NCBI GenBank assembly: GCA_039923495.1
Contig: JBDTCO010000087.1
Span: 1-64,000, forward strand
Source of the DNA: JBDTCO01 sp039923495
GTDB lineage: Bacteria > Myxococcota_A > Polyangia > Palsa-1104
Length of the DNA stretch: 64,000 nt
Direction of reading: 5' to 3'
Shown here piece after piece: positions 26,727 to 35,460 of the stretch. The translations under genes and the position numbers were made by a program. Numbering within the stretch: position 1 is the first letter of the stretch; every line of letters starts with the position of its first letter. Below the pieces are notes generated by a model that had not been told where the DNA came from, did no database searches, and saw nothing but the letters and a program-made list of their open reading frames with translations.

Positions 26727-28792
26727 GTCAGTGCGGCCAGGTCTCCTTCGACCGTGGCGCCTTCGCGCGGTGCTCGACCCGCCAGCAGGAGACGTGGGCC
26801 GAAGGGCTCGTGCACGAGCGAGGTGGCGATGGAGCCGTGGGCGACGCCGCGCGCGTGCACCGCGGTGAGGCTCGCGGTGACCAGCCGGTGGGCACCGACG
26901 AGTGGCACTGCGCCGGCCGCCGGCGCCTCGAACACGGCGTCGACGCCGCCATCGTCACGCGGTGCGAGCGCGAAGAGCCTCTGCACCCGTGGCCCCGCAT
27001 CGTGCGCGAACGCGCGCAGCCAGGCGAGATGCGCGGATCCAGCGGGGGACGCGAGGTAGTCGGCGGGGAGGCGCTCGACGAGCACGGCGCGGCCGAGGCG
27101 CGTGTCGGTCCCCAGTGATACGGGACCACCGGCACCATCGGAGTGCACGCTCGACGCGACGTAACGAGGACTCGCGCTCGCGTGCGCGACGACGTGCTCG
27201 CCCCGCGCCGGGACCGGCGCCACGTCGCGCACTGCGATCTCCGCGACTCGGCGACGCACCTCGTCGTCCGAGCCGATGCGCGCGCGCGGATCCTTCTGCA
27301 GCAGCGCGATGACGAGCTCGTCCCACGCGGGATCGAGCCGTGGCGCGAGCGCGGTGGGACGTGGCGGTGGATCGTTGAGGTGCTGCCCGACGAAGTCGGG
27401 CCCCACGAACGGCAAGCGGCCGGTGAGGGCGTGGAAGGCGATCGCGCCCAGCGCGTAGAGATCCGCGGTGAAGTCGACGGCGCCGCCGCTCATCTGCTCG
27501 GGCGCCATGTACGCGAGCGTGCCGACGAAGCCTGCGGTCTGCGTCGCCTCCTCGGAGAAAAGGTGTGCTGCGCCGAAGTCGCCGACCTTCACATCGCCCG
27601 TTGGCGTGAAGAAGAGGTTGGCCGGCTTGAGGTCGCGATGCACGACGCCGCGCGCGTGCACGGCCGACAGCGCGTCGAGCACGTCGAGCAGCAAGCGCTT
27701 CACGAGACCGTCGGCCAGCGGCTGCTGCTCGGCCGGCAGCGCGCGCTCACCGACGTAGAGCCGGTCGAACAACGTGCCGCCCGCGACGTGCTCCATCACC
27801 ACGAGGCCCTGGGCCTCGTCGACATCCAGAATCTCGACGACGTTCGGGTGACGCAGTGACCCCACGAGCCGGGCCTCGGCGTAATAGCGCGCCCAGCTCT
27901 CGCGTGCACGCTCCTCGTGCGGTGCCGCGAGCGCCTTGACGGCCACGGTGCGGCCGCTCAGCGTGTCGCGCGCGAGGAACACGCGTCCCGACGCGCCGGC
28001 ACCGAGCAGGCGCTCGAGCTCGTAGCGCCCGGCGAGCCGCGTCGCGCCCTCGACAGGTGCGGGACGATGGCGCTCCACGATCGCGGCGCGGCTCGGCGTG
28101 CCCGGGACCTTCGCCACGAGCTCATCGTGGAGCTCGTCTGCGCCGGCGTCCCAGCCCAGGCTGCCGATCGCGACCATGAGCTCCTCGAGCACGACCGCAT
28201 CGTCCGGTGCACGACGACGCGCGGCCTGCAGGTGACGCGCAGCCTCCTCGGGCCGACCGAGCGCGACGAGGAGCTGACCGAGCTGCACGCGAGCGCGCTG
28301 TGCCTCGGCCCCATCGGGATCCTGCGCGATGAGCTGCTCGTACGCGAGCCCTGCTTCCCGGATGCGACCGAGCGCGCGCTCGAGCCGCGCGACGTCGAGG
28401 AGCGACTGACCGCGGCGATACAGCTCACGCGCCGTCTGCAGCTCGCCGAGTCGCTCGCGCAGCGCGCCGGCCTCCGCGAAGCGTCGGTGGCGCTCGAACG
28501 CCTCGGCCGCGCGACGCAGGTCCGCCTCGCCGCCGCGCTCGATCTCCTGCGCGACCTGCGCCGCACGCACCGGGTCGTTGGCAGACAGGAGGTGGCCGAG
28601 CTCCGCCGGGCGATCGCCGCGCTCGTGCGCGACCTCGGCCGCGGTCGCAAAGTCCCACACATCGGCGTAGAGCTTCTCCGCGGTGACGAGATCGCCACGC
28701 CGACGGTACGCCGCGGCTGCATCGGTCAGCCGACCTGCCGCGCGCAGCGACTCGGCCACCTCGTCCGGGAGTTGCTCTGGACCGTCGCTCAT
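26723..28792 (-). CDS. TPR-Ser/Thr kinase with C-terminal degenerate second kinase domain
   Basis: 689-aa cytoplasmic protein without a TM helix. Residues ~1-255 form TPR-like helices ('AAAAYRRRGDLVTAEKLYAD', 'EEAARHLQAARRRAP'). An intact kinase domain follows (about 260-525): 'LGAGASGRVFLARDT', 'VAVKAL', 'HRDLKPAN', 'VGDFGAA', 'YMAPEQM'. The last 134 residues (nt 26726-27127) resemble a second, decayed kinase: 'SLGTDTRLGRAVLVERL' parallels the P-loop/lysine strands of domain 1 and 'AVHARGVAHGSIATSLV' its catalytic loop, but Lys, HRD, Asn and DFG are lost. It may regulate domain 1 in cis. I chose the ATG at 28792 over a TTG four codons upstream. Confidence 0.88.
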   Translation of the reverse strand: MSDGPEQLPDEVAESLRAAGRLTDAAAAYRRRGDLVTAEKLYADVWDFATAAEVAHERGDRPAELGHLLSANDPVRAAQVAQEIERGGEADLRRAAEAFERHRRFAEAGALRERLGELQTARELYRRGQSLLDVARLERALGRIREAGLAYEQLIAQDPDGAEAQRARVQLGQLLVALGRPEEAARHLQAARRRAPDDAVVLEELMVAIGSLGWDAGADELHDELVAKVPGTPSRAAIVERHRPAPVEGATRLAGRYELERLLGAGASGRVFLARDTLSGRTVAVKALAAPHEERARESWARYYAEARLVGSLRHPNVVEILDVDEAQGLVVMEHVAGGTLFDRLYVGERALPAEQQPLADGLVKRLLLDVLDALSAVHARGVVHRDLKPANLFFTPTGDVKVGDFGAAHLFSEEATQTAGFVGTLAYMAPEQMSGGAVDFTADLYALGAIAFHALTGRLPFVGPDFVGQHLNDPPPRPTALAPRLDPAWDELVIALLQKDPRARIGSDDEVRRRVAEIAVRDVAPVPARGEHVVAHASASPRYVASSVHSDGAGGPVSLGTDTRLGRAVLVERLPADYLASPAGSAHLAWLRAFAHDAGPRVQRLFALAPRDDGGVDAVFEAPAAGAVPLVGAHRLVTASLTAVHARGVAHGSIATSLVHEPFGPRLLLAGRAPREGATVEGDLAALT

Positions 28793-28857
28793 GTCCGCCG
28801 TCAACGTACCATGCCTGGTTTGACCCTTTCGTCGGCCACGTGATACGGGAGGCCACC

Positions 28858-29730
28858 ATGAGCGGACAGAGCGGCAATGTCGTCGGCATCCTGGGGGGCA
28901 GTGGCCTCTACGAGATGGAAGGCCTCACCGACATCGAACGTGTGCGCGTCGACACGCCGTTCGGTGCGCCGTCTGACGAGTTCCTCGTCGGGCGCCTCGG
29001 CGACACCAAGATGGTGTTCCTGCCCCGTCACGGCCGAGGCCATCGCATCCTGCCGCACGAGATCAACTTCCGCGCGAACATCTGCGCCATGAAGCAGCTC
29101 GGTGTCACATGGCTGCTGTCGGTGTCGGCCGTCGGGTCGATGAAGGAAGACATCCACCCCGGCGACATCGTCATCGTCGACCAGTTCATCGATCGCACGA
29201 AGGCGCGCGAGTCGACGTTCTTCGGCGACGGCATCGCGGGGCACGTGCCGTTCGCGGATCCGATCTGCGCAGATCTCGCCGGCTGGACGTACGAAGCCGC
29301 CAAGGCCTGCGGTGCCCGGGTGCACAAGGGAGGCACGTACGTCGTCATGGAAGGCCCGATGTTCTCGACGCGTGCGGAGTCGAAGCTCTACCGCTCCTGG
29401 GGCGTCGACGTCATCGGCATGACCAACCTGCCAGAGGCCAAGCTCGCTCGCGAGGCCGAGATGAGCTACGCGACGATCGCGCTCGCCACCGACTACGACT
29501 GCTGGCACGAGACGGAGGAGGACGTGTCCGTAGAGGCCGTCGTCGCGCTCCTGCACAAGAACGTCGCGCTCGCGAAGAGCATCGTGAAGAAAACGGTGGA
29601 GCTCATCCCCGCGGGCGCGAAGTCGCGCTACGCGGACGCCGCACGCAATGCCATCATGACCTCGCGCGAGGCGATGCCCGACGAGACGAAGCGGCGGCTC
29701 GCTCCGCTCTTCGGAAAGTATCTGGAGTAA
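28858..29730 (+). CDS. mtnP: S-methyl-5'-thioadenosine phosphorylase
   Basis: 290-aa purine nucleoside phosphorylase family 2 enzyme. It splits methylthioadenosine, a by-product of polyamine synthesis, into adenine and methylthioribose-1-phosphate. Landmarks: phosphate loop 'ILGGSGLYEMEGL', 'LPRHGRGHRILPHEINFRAN', 'VSAVGSMKEDIHPGDIVIVD', 'TYVVMEGPMFSTRAESKLYR' and 'IGMTNLPEAKLAREAEMSYA', all close to MTAP rather than PNP. GGGAGG precedes the ATG at 28858. A PfkB-family kinase gene follows 9 nt later, forming a likely salvage operon. Guanosine or inosine specificity cannot be wholly excluded. Confidence 0.92.
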   Translation: MSGQSGNVVGILGGSGLYEMEGLTDIERVRVDTPFGAPSDEFLVGRLGDTKMVFLPRHGRGHRILPHEINFRANICAMKQLGVTWLLSVSAVGSMKEDIHPGDIVIVDQFIDRTKARESTFFGDGIAGHVPFADPICADLAGWTYEAAKACGARVHKGGTYVVMEGPMFSTRAESKLYRSWGVDVIGMTNLPEAKLAREAEMSYATIALATDYDCWHETEEDVSVEAVVALLHKNVALAKSIVKKTVELIPAGAKSRYADAARNAIMTSREAMPDETKRRLAPLFGKYLE

Positions 29731-29739
29731 GGGGAGCCC

Positions 29740-30675
29740 ATGTCACTCGGAGTCGTCGTCGTCGGTTCGGTCGCGCTCGATACGCTGGAGCTCGGCGGCA
29801 AGGTCTACCCGGATACGCTGGGTGGCTCTGCCTCGTTCTTCTCCATCTCGGCCGCGCACTTCGCGAAGGTCAGCCTCGTCGCCGTCGTCGGTGAGGATTT
29901 CCCGTCGGAGCACAAGGCGTACATCAGCGGGCGTGGGGTCGACGTCACCGGCCTGTCCTCCGCGAAGGGCAAGACGTTCCGCTGGAGTGGTCGCTACTCC
30001 GATGATCTGTCGAGCCGCACCACGCTCGACACGCAGCTCAACGTCTTCGCAGACTTCAAGCCGAAGCTGCCCGAGTCGTACCGCAAGGCCGAGATGCTGT
30101 TCCTCGGCAACATCCACCCGGCGCTGCAGCTCGAGGTGCTCGACCAGGTCGAGAAGCCGAAGCTCGTCGCGATGGACACGATGAACTTCTGGATCGAGGG
30201 TGAGCTCGCCGCGGTCAAGAAGGTGTGCGCGCGCATCGACACGCTCATCCTCAACGACGAGGAGGCGCGCCAGTTGTCCGGCGAGCACAACCTTCCGAAG
30301 GCCGCGCGCGCGATCCACAAGATGGGCCCGCGAACCATCATCGTGAAGCGCGGCGACGCCGGTGCGCTGCTGTTCTACGAGCACGGGGGCAAGCAGGGCG
30401 TGTTCGCGACGCCGGCGTATCCGCTCGAGCAGGTCGTCGACCCCACGGGCGCCGGCGACACGTTCGCGGGCGGCTTCATGGGCTCGCTCGCCCGCACGGG
30501 CTCGTTCGATCCGGGCGCGATCCGTCGCGCGATGTTCCACGGCTCGGTGATGGCGTCGTTCTGCGTCGAGGGCGTCGCACATGACCGTCTGCGCACGGTC
30601 ACGATGTCGGAGATCGAGTCGCGCTACGGCGCGTTCTGCGACCTCACGCACTTCGAGACGCTGCACCTGAAGTAG
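29740..30675 (+). CDS. PfkB-family carbohydrate/nucleoside kinase, 311 aa
   Basis: Ribokinase-fold kinase. The N-terminal signature appears as 'TLGGSASFFSISAAHFAKVS' and the catalytic C-terminal signature as 'VDPTGAGDTFAGGFMGSLA' with the base Asp in 'GAGD'. The phosphate acceptor is unknown; the position 9 nt after the MTA phosphorylase gene suggests nucleoside or methylthioribose-related salvage (adenosine kinase is a PfkB enzyme), but that is inference from context. GGGGAG precedes the ATG. The last 32 nt overlap the 3' end of the convergent membrane-protein gene. Confidence 0.87.
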   Translation: MSLGVVVVGSVALDTLELGGKVYPDTLGGSASFFSISAAHFAKVSLVAVVGEDFPSEHKAYISGRGVDVTGLSSAKGKTFRWSGRYSDDLSSRTTLDTQLNVFADFKPKLPESYRKAEMLFLGNIHPALQLEVLDQVEKPKLVAMDTMNFWIEGELAAVKKVCARIDTLILNDEEARQLSGEHNLPKAARAIHKMGPRTIIVKRGDAGALLFYEHGGKQGVFATPAYPLEQVVDPTGAGDTFAGGFMGSLARTGSFDPGAIRRAMFHGSVMASFCVEGVAHDRLRTVTMSEIESRYGAFCDLTHFETLHLK

Positions 30676-31429
30676 CAGCGGCTGCGACGACGATGGTCAC
30701 GCAGCTCGCGCGCATCGCGAGTGCGGCGAGGCCGAGCAGCAGCGTCGCGCCGTTGAAGAGCCCAAGCGGGTGCGTGCATGCCACCGCGGCGATACACGCG
30801 CCCATCGAAGCGAGCTCGAGCAGCACGAGCGAAGCAGGAACGCCGCGGACCGCGACGCCGAGACAGCTCCACAGCCCGCGAGCCTCGTCGGTGATCGCGA
30901 CGCCACGCGCCACGTCGACGAGGACCGCGAGGAACGCAGACGTCACCGCGTACGCGACGAGCGCTGCCGCGAGCGCCGGCCACGCAGCGCCGAAGCTCTG
31001 CGCCTCGCGCGCCGACCACGCAATGCCCGGGGCGAAGGCGGCCGGCAGCGTGCGCAGCGGCAGCGCGACGAGCACGACGCCCAGGCCGCGAGCGCACGCG
31101 AGACCCGTTGGCATGCGCGACTCCGTGGCACGCAGCGCGACGAGCACCTCGACCAGCCACACCGCAGGGCCTGCGACGAGCAGCGCCACCAGCACACCGC
31201 CCGTCAGCGCGCCCGAGAGCCCCCGCGCCTTCACGAACAGCTCGGCGAGGAGCGTGTCGTCGAGTGTGGTCTGCTGCAAGCCGCGCGCGGTCGGCGCGAG
31301 GTCGAGCCAGGGCGCGAGCGCGCGATCGAACGGCACGAGGCCGAGCAGCGATGGTAGTACGAGCGCGATGAAGAGGATCACGGGGAGCCGCGGCTCGCGA
31401 CGAACGAGCGCCCACGCGTCGGCGATCAT
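30644..31429 (-). CDS. integral membrane protein, 261 aa
   Basis: Ala/Leu/Val-rich protein with about six hydrophobic helices ('LPVILFIALVLPSLLGLVPF', 'LTGGVLVALLVAGPAVWLVE', 'LAAALVAYAVTSAFLAVLVD', 'LLLGLAALAMRASCVTIVVA'). I do not recognise a family. Its ATG at 31429 overlaps the stop of the M1 peptidase gene (ATGA), so it is translated with that protein and may assist it at the membrane. Its 3' end overlaps the PfkB kinase gene by 32 bp. Confidence 0.7.
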   Translation of the reverse strand: MIADAWALVRREPRLPVILFIALVLPSLLGLVPFDRALAPWLDLAPTARGLQQTTLDDTLLAELFVKARGLSGALTGGVLVALLVAGPAVWLVEVLVALRATESRMPTGLACARGLGVVLVALPLRTLPAAFAPGIAWSAREAQSFGAAWPALAAALVAYAVTSAFLAVLVDVARGVAITDEARGLWSCLGVAVRGVPASLVLLELASMGACIAAVACTHPLGLFNGATLLLGLAALAMRASCVTIVVAAAATSGAASRSA

Positions 31430-33339
31430 CGCAGCACCCAGGACAGCATCATCGCGAGGACGAGCTCGGCGCTCGTGACGAGCGTGCGGCGCGGGCCCGC
31501 GTCCGGCGTGACGCGCTTGCCATCGTCGTAGCGGTCGAGATCGATCGGCGTGTCCTGGTCGGGGTAGAGGCGTGCCTCCACGAGCGGACTCTTGCTGTCG
31601 AGCTCGATGCGCCGCCACCGCGTCTCGCCGAGCTCGACGAGCGTGTCGCGCTCGCTGCCGTCCGCGAACGTCGCTCGCACCGTCACGGGGAGCGCATAGT
31701 CACCGAGGCGCTCGACGAGGATCGTGCTGTGGCGCTCACCATCGAGCGTCGCGTGCGCGACCTCCCTGACGCCGCCGTCGGGCGTGTCGAACAGGCCTTC
31801 GTCCGCGCGCCTCGGCTCGGTGGTCACGCGCGTGATCGCGTAGTCGAAGCGACCAGGCTGCTCGATGGTGTCGATGAGGAAGCGCCGCAGTACCGGCGGA
31901 ATGCCATCGAACGCGGCGAAGAAGTCTGCGCGGTGCGGGTGGTGGAAGCGCTGTGCGTCCGCGTATGCACGGAGTCGTCGCTCCATCTCCGGCCCGCCGA
32001 GCCGCGCGGCGAGCGTTTGCATCACGAGCGACGTCTTGCGATACGTGAGCTGCGCATAGGCCGACTTCGACGAGAACGCATACGACGGGATCGCGACGGC
32101 ATCCGGCGCGTCCCCGCGGAGGGCGAGCCGCTCGAAGTCGCGGTACGTCACGCGATGACCGAGGAGCTCGTAGATGAGGCCACGGGGCGGCGTCAGGGCA
32201 TCGAGCACCCATCCCGTGGCCAGCTCGGTGAGGCCCTCGTCCAGCCAGGCCTCGTTGACCTCGTCGCTGGCGATCATCCCCTGGAACCACTGGTGCGCGC
32301 CTTCGTGCGCAGTGGTCAGCTCGGCGATGTAGACGCCGGGTGGCGTGGGCTCGTCGCTCGTGAAGTAGAGCGTGGGGTACTCCATGCCGCTCGCTTGCTC
32401 GGAGCCCGCGGGCACCTCGACGACGGTGAGCTGCGTGTACGGGTAGGGGCCGAGCCTCCGCCCGAGCTCCACGAGCGTCGTTTTCGCCGCCGCGAGGTGT
32501 CGCGCGACCTGCTCGTCGAGCGACGAGCGACCCAGCAGCACGACGTGGATGGGCGGCAGGCCGGAGCCGTCGTCGACGTCGGTCGCGTGCTCCACGAACC
32601 GCGCGTCCGCGGTGAACACGAAGTCGTGTACGTCGTCGGCGTGATACGTGACGACCTGACGCATGCCCTCTGCCCGCGCAGATGTGCGGATGCCCGTCGC
32701 GCCGACCCCGAGCTGCGACGGCAGATCGAGCGTGACGTCGTACGTTCCGAAGTCGGCGTAGAACTCGCTGTCGGCGTGGTGCTCGTCGGCGACGAAGCGA
32801 CACTCCGGCTCGCACGCGTACACCGCTACCTTCGGGAACCACTGCGCCACGGCGTAGAAGCCGTCGTGCACCCCGGTGCGATCGACGATATCCGGCAGCC
32901 GCGTGGTGAAGTCGAGGAGCACCTCCACCGACTCGCCCGGCGCGACCGCGCGCTCGAGCGTGAGCGTCGCGAGCGTCTGATCGCCTTTGGTGGGCACCGT
33001 GAGCGTACTCGGCACCTCGCTGCCATCGCGCCGCACCGCGACCTCGGAGACCTCGACGAACCCCCACTTGCCATCGGGGATCGCGGGGCTGTCGTGCGCC
33101 ACACGCTCCCGCAGGAACGTCGACTGCTCGTTCTTGAACGCGTTCATGTACAGGTGGAACACGAGCTTGTCCGTGGGCTCGAGACCACCATTGCGCCACG
33201 TGAGCGTCTCGTGGCCGCGCACCTCGCGGCTCGGCTCGTCGAGTCGGGCCTCGATGCGGTAGCTCGCGGTGCGCGTCGACAGCGGCTGTTGCGCGCGCAG
33301 CGCACCGGCGAGACCCAGGAGGACGACGAGCGTGTGCAT
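31426..33339 (-). CDS. secreted M1-family metallopeptidase, 637 aa
   Basis: Gluzincin aminopeptidase-like protein exported by a signal peptide ('LVVLLGLAGALRAQQ'). An N-terminal beta domain precedes the catalytic region: the substrate-anchoring loop is 'SGMEYPTLYF' (GxMEN variant) and the zinc site is 'TTAHEGAHQWFQGM' (HExxH) with the third ligand in 'EAWLDEGLTELATG'. The C-terminus ends in a hydrophobic helix ('TSAELVLAMMLSWVLR'), perhaps an anchor. M1 enzymes remove N-terminal residues from peptides; here it would act in the periplasm or outside. It lies divergent from tsaE with only 27 nt between starts. The downstream membrane-protein gene is ATGA-coupled. Confidence 0.9.
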   Translation of the reverse strand: MHTLVVLLGLAGALRAQQPLSTRTASYRIEARLDEPSREVRGHETLTWRNGGLEPTDKLVFHLYMNAFKNEQSTFLRERVAHDSPAIPDGKWGFVEVSEVAVRRDGSEVPSTLTVPTKGDQTLATLTLERAVAPGESVEVLLDFTTRLPDIVDRTGVHDGFYAVAQWFPKVAVYACEPECRFVADEHHADSEFYADFGTYDVTLDLPSQLGVGATGIRTSARAEGMRQVVTYHADDVHDFVFTADARFVEHATDVDDGSGLPPIHVVLLGRSSLDEQVARHLAAAKTTLVELGRRLGPYPYTQLTVVEVPAGSEQASGMEYPTLYFTSDEPTPPGVYIAELTTAHEGAHQWFQGMIASDEVNEAWLDEGLTELATGWVLDALTPPRGLIYELLGHRVTYRDFERLALRGDAPDAVAIPSYAFSSKSAYAQLTYRKTSLVMQTLAARLGGPEMERRLRAYADAQRFHHPHRADFFAAFDGIPPVLRRFLIDTIEQPGRFDYAITRVTTEPRRADEGLFDTPDGGVREVAHATLDGERHSTILVERLGDYALPVTVRATFADGSERDTLVELGETRWRRIELDSKSPLVEARLYPDQDTPIDLDRYDDGKRVTPDAGPRRTLVTSAELVLAMMLSWVLR

Positions 33340-33354
33340 GACCGGACGTCATGG

Positions 33355-33360
33355 TAGTAC
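33355..33360 (+). promoter_or_regulatory. possible -10 hexamer before tsaE
   Basis: TAGTAC ends 6 nt before the GTG start of tsaE, with no ribosome binding site between, suggesting a leaderless mRNA. No -35 of good quality is seen. The 27-nt gap to the divergent M1 peptidase gene must hold both promoters. Confidence 0.3.
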
Positions 33361-33366
33361 GAACTC

Positions 33367-33840
33367 GTGGAGCGGGAGCTCGTCAGCGAATCTCTCGAGG
33401 ACACCCTCGCGCTCGGCGCGCGCATCGGTGCCGCGGTCGTCGCGGGGGACTTCATCGCGCTCGAGGGGCCGCTCGGTGCCGGCAAGAGCCGCCTCGCGGA
33501 GGGCATCGCGCGAGGCCTCGGGATCCCCGCGGACGAGCGCATCCCGAGCCCCACCTTCACCATCGTGAACGAGCACGCCGCGCGCCTCCTGCTGGTACAC
33601 GCGGACTTCTATCGCCTCGGCTCGCCGGAGGAACTCGACGAGATCGGCTGGCGCGACTACGAGGCGCGCGAGTGTGTGTTCGTCGTGGAGTGGCTCTCGC
33701 GCATCGGCGAGCGTGCGCCCGACGATCGGCTCACCGTCGAGCTCGCGCCGCGCGGAGGGGACACGCGCGCGATCCGCCTCTCGTCGAGCGGACCTGCCTC
33801 CGAGCGACTATTTCTTGCTCTTGCAGCTCGATCGGACTGA
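33367..33840 (+). CDS. tsaE: tRNA threonylcarbamoyladenosine biosynthesis ATPase TsaE
   Basis: 157-aa P-loop ATPase required, with TsaB and TsaD, for t6A37 modification of ANN-decoding tRNAs. Walker A is 'LEGPLGAGKSRLAEG' (about 32-46); the family blocks 'IPSPTFTIVNEH' and 'HADFYRLGSPEELDEIGWRD' are clear, with 'VFVVEWLSRIGE' near the C-terminal part. I chose the GTG at 33367, which gives the usual TsaE length. Its last 33 nt overlap the 3' end of the convergent TPR gene. tsaB and tsaD are not in this window. Confidence 0.93.
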   Translation: MERELVSESLEDTLALGARIGAAVVAGDFIALEGPLGAGKSRLAEGIARGLGIPADERIPSPTFTIVNEHAARLLLVHADFYRLGSPEELDEIGWRDYEARECVFVVEWLSRIGERAPDDRLTVELAPRGGDTRAIRLSSSGPASERLFLALAARSD

Positions 33841-34860
33841 CTTCGCCTTCTCCGCAGGCACCTGGCTCCGTTCGAGCTCGGCGTTCATATCGCTGCAGCG
33901 ACCTCCCGCCGCGTAGAGCTGTGCGAGGTAGAAGTGGCCTGCCGAGAAGTGCGCATCCTTGGCGAGCGCTTCCTTGAAGTAAGCCTCCGCCTTGCCGAAG
34001 TCGCCGAGGTCGCGCCACGCCCGGCCGAGATCAGCGATGTGCGGCGCTGTTGGTGCAAGCGAGCGCGCGCGCTCGAACGCGGCCTTTGCTTCCGTCGGCT
34101 TCTTCGCGTGCAGCTCGAGGAGGCCGAGGCTCCACCACGCCGTCGCATAGTCGGGCTTGAGGCGGGTGGCGGCCTGGAGCGCGGCGCGACCCTCGGCCAC
34201 CTTGCCCTGCGACTCGAGCGCGAGCCCGAGGTTGACCTGTGCCGGCGCGCTCGACGGCGAGCCCTTCACGGCCTGGCGCGCCGTCTTGACCGCCTCGTCG
34301 GGCTTCTTGCACTCGCGCAGCGCCACGGTGCGCTGGATGAGCGGATCGGGATCGCCTGCCTTGAGCGCAGCGGCGCGCCCGAACGCGACCTCGGCGTCGG
34401 CGCATCGATGACGCTTGAGCTCCGCCTGGCCGAGGTTGAACCATGCGTCGCCGAGCTCGGGCGAAAGCTGCACCGCCTTTTTCAGCTCGGTGACCGCCTC
34501 GTCGGAGCGACCGAGATCCTGGAGCAGCGCGCCGAGCTCCCCGCGCACGTCGGCCAGCTTCGGATCGAGGGCGAGCGCCTCGCGAAAGCCCTTCTCGGCC
34601 TTGGTGAGGTCGCCCTTTTTCTCCCACGCAACCGCGGCGAGGTAGTGGGGACGCGGATCTTTCGGATCGAGCCGCGCGGCGCGGTCGAGCTTGTCCAGCG
34701 CCGCCGTGTAGTCCTCGGCCTCGATGAGCTGTGACCCCGAATCGATGAGGGACTCCGTCGGTGAGCCAGGGGATCCGAGCACGGGTGAAGACGCAGTGAT
34801 GACCGCGAGGCCACCGGATAAAACGAGGAGCGTGCCGAGCACTCGCACCGTGACGTTCAT
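33808..34860 (-). CDS. secreted TPR-repeat protein, 350 aa
   Basis: N-terminal signal sequence ('VLGTLLVLSGGLAVITASSP') followed by about seven TPR motifs from ~45 to 320 (e.g. 'PHYLAAVAWEKKGDLTKAEK', 'GDAWFNLGQAELKRHRCADA', 'ATAWWSLGLLELHAKKPTEA', 'IADLGRAWRDLGDFGKAEAY'). The C-terminal tail has two cysteines and ends in Lys-rich sequence. It is probably a periplasmic scaffold; partners are unknown. The ATG at 34860 has no ribosome binding site and TACGGT ends 6 nt upstream, so a leaderless mRNA is possible. Its 3' end overlaps tsaE by 33 bp. Confidence 0.82.
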   Translation of the reverse strand: MNVTVRVLGTLLVLSGGLAVITASSPVLGSPGSPTESLIDSGSQLIEAEDYTAALDKLDRAARLDPKDPRPHYLAAVAWEKKGDLTKAEKGFREALALDPKLADVRGELGALLQDLGRSDEAVTELKKAVQLSPELGDAWFNLGQAELKRHRCADAEVAFGRAAALKAGDPDPLIQRTVALRECKKPDEAVKTARQAVKGSPSSAPAQVNLGLALESQGKVAEGRAALQAATRLKPDYATAWWSLGLLELHAKKPTEAKAAFERARSLAPTAPHIADLGRAWRDLGDFGKAEAYFKEALAKDAHFSAGHFYLAQLYAAGGRCSDMNAELERSQVPAEKAKSVRSSCKSKK

Positions 34861-34866
34861 GGGGCG

Positions 34867-34872
34867 ACCGTA
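34867..34872 (-). promoter_or_regulatory. possible -10 hexamer before the TPR gene
   Basis: TACGGT on the minus strand ends 6 nt before the ATG at 34860. A -35 is not evident, so this is a weak call supported mainly by the repeated pattern across the window. Confidence 0.3.
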
Positions 34873-34964
34873 GCACGGGCCTTTACCAGGACGCGGAGGA
34901 CGTGGAACATCTCGGGAGCGCACACTGTGGCGCGCATACCAGGACGTTCGAGGACGAAGAGGCA

Positions 34965-35429
34965 ATGGCTGAGATCGAGATTGGACCGCTGACGGATCGG
35001 CTCGGAGACGACGAGATCGCCGAGCTCAAGGCGCGCATGGACCGCATGGGCGCGCCGAAGCTCCCGGAAGACAGCGACGACGAGGTTGCCTCCGTCGGTG
35101 ATCTGGACGACGACGTGCTCACGGAGTTCCTGGATCGCCTCGACGGCAATGACGCGGCCGCCGAGATCTACCTGCCCGTCGAGTTCGACGGCGCGATCGA
35201 GATCGGCGACCTGCGTGTCGGTTCCGCGCAGTTCCTCCTCGACGTGCTCGAGGAGCTCAAGGACGAGCTCGTCGCAGAGGACGACGAGGACGAGGACGAG
35301 GACGACGACGACGACGAGGACGAGGATCAGCAGATCCACGGCCGCGAGCTCAAGCGCGCCTGGAAGCTCTTCTTCGACGGCGCGACCGCAGCCGTTCTGC
35401 GCAAGCTGCCACTCCACATCCGCGCGTGA
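34965..35429 (+). CDS. acidic hypothetical protein, 154 aa
   Basis: Strongly acidic cytoplasmic protein with an uninterrupted Asp/Glu run of about 20 residues near residue 105-125 (GAC/GAG repeats at 35278-35330). The rest is helical ('LLDVLEELKDELV', 'ELKRAWKLFFDGATAAVL'). I do not recognise it. AGAGG precedes the ATG at 34965. The YbjN-like gene follows 31 nt downstream, so they may work together; acidic tails of this kind often bind basic partners or act as chaperone-like extensions, which is only a suggestion here. Confidence 0.65.
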   Translation: MAEIEIGPLTDRLGDDEIAELKARMDRMGAPKLPEDSDDEVASVGDLDDDVLTEFLDRLDGNDAAAEIYLPVEFDGAIEIGDLRVGSAQFLLDVLEELKDELVAEDDEDEDEDDDDDEDEDQQIHGRELKRAWKLFFDGATAAVLRKLPLHIRA

Positions 35430-35460
35430 AGACGCTCGGCCAGATGGGAGGGCTCGCAAC

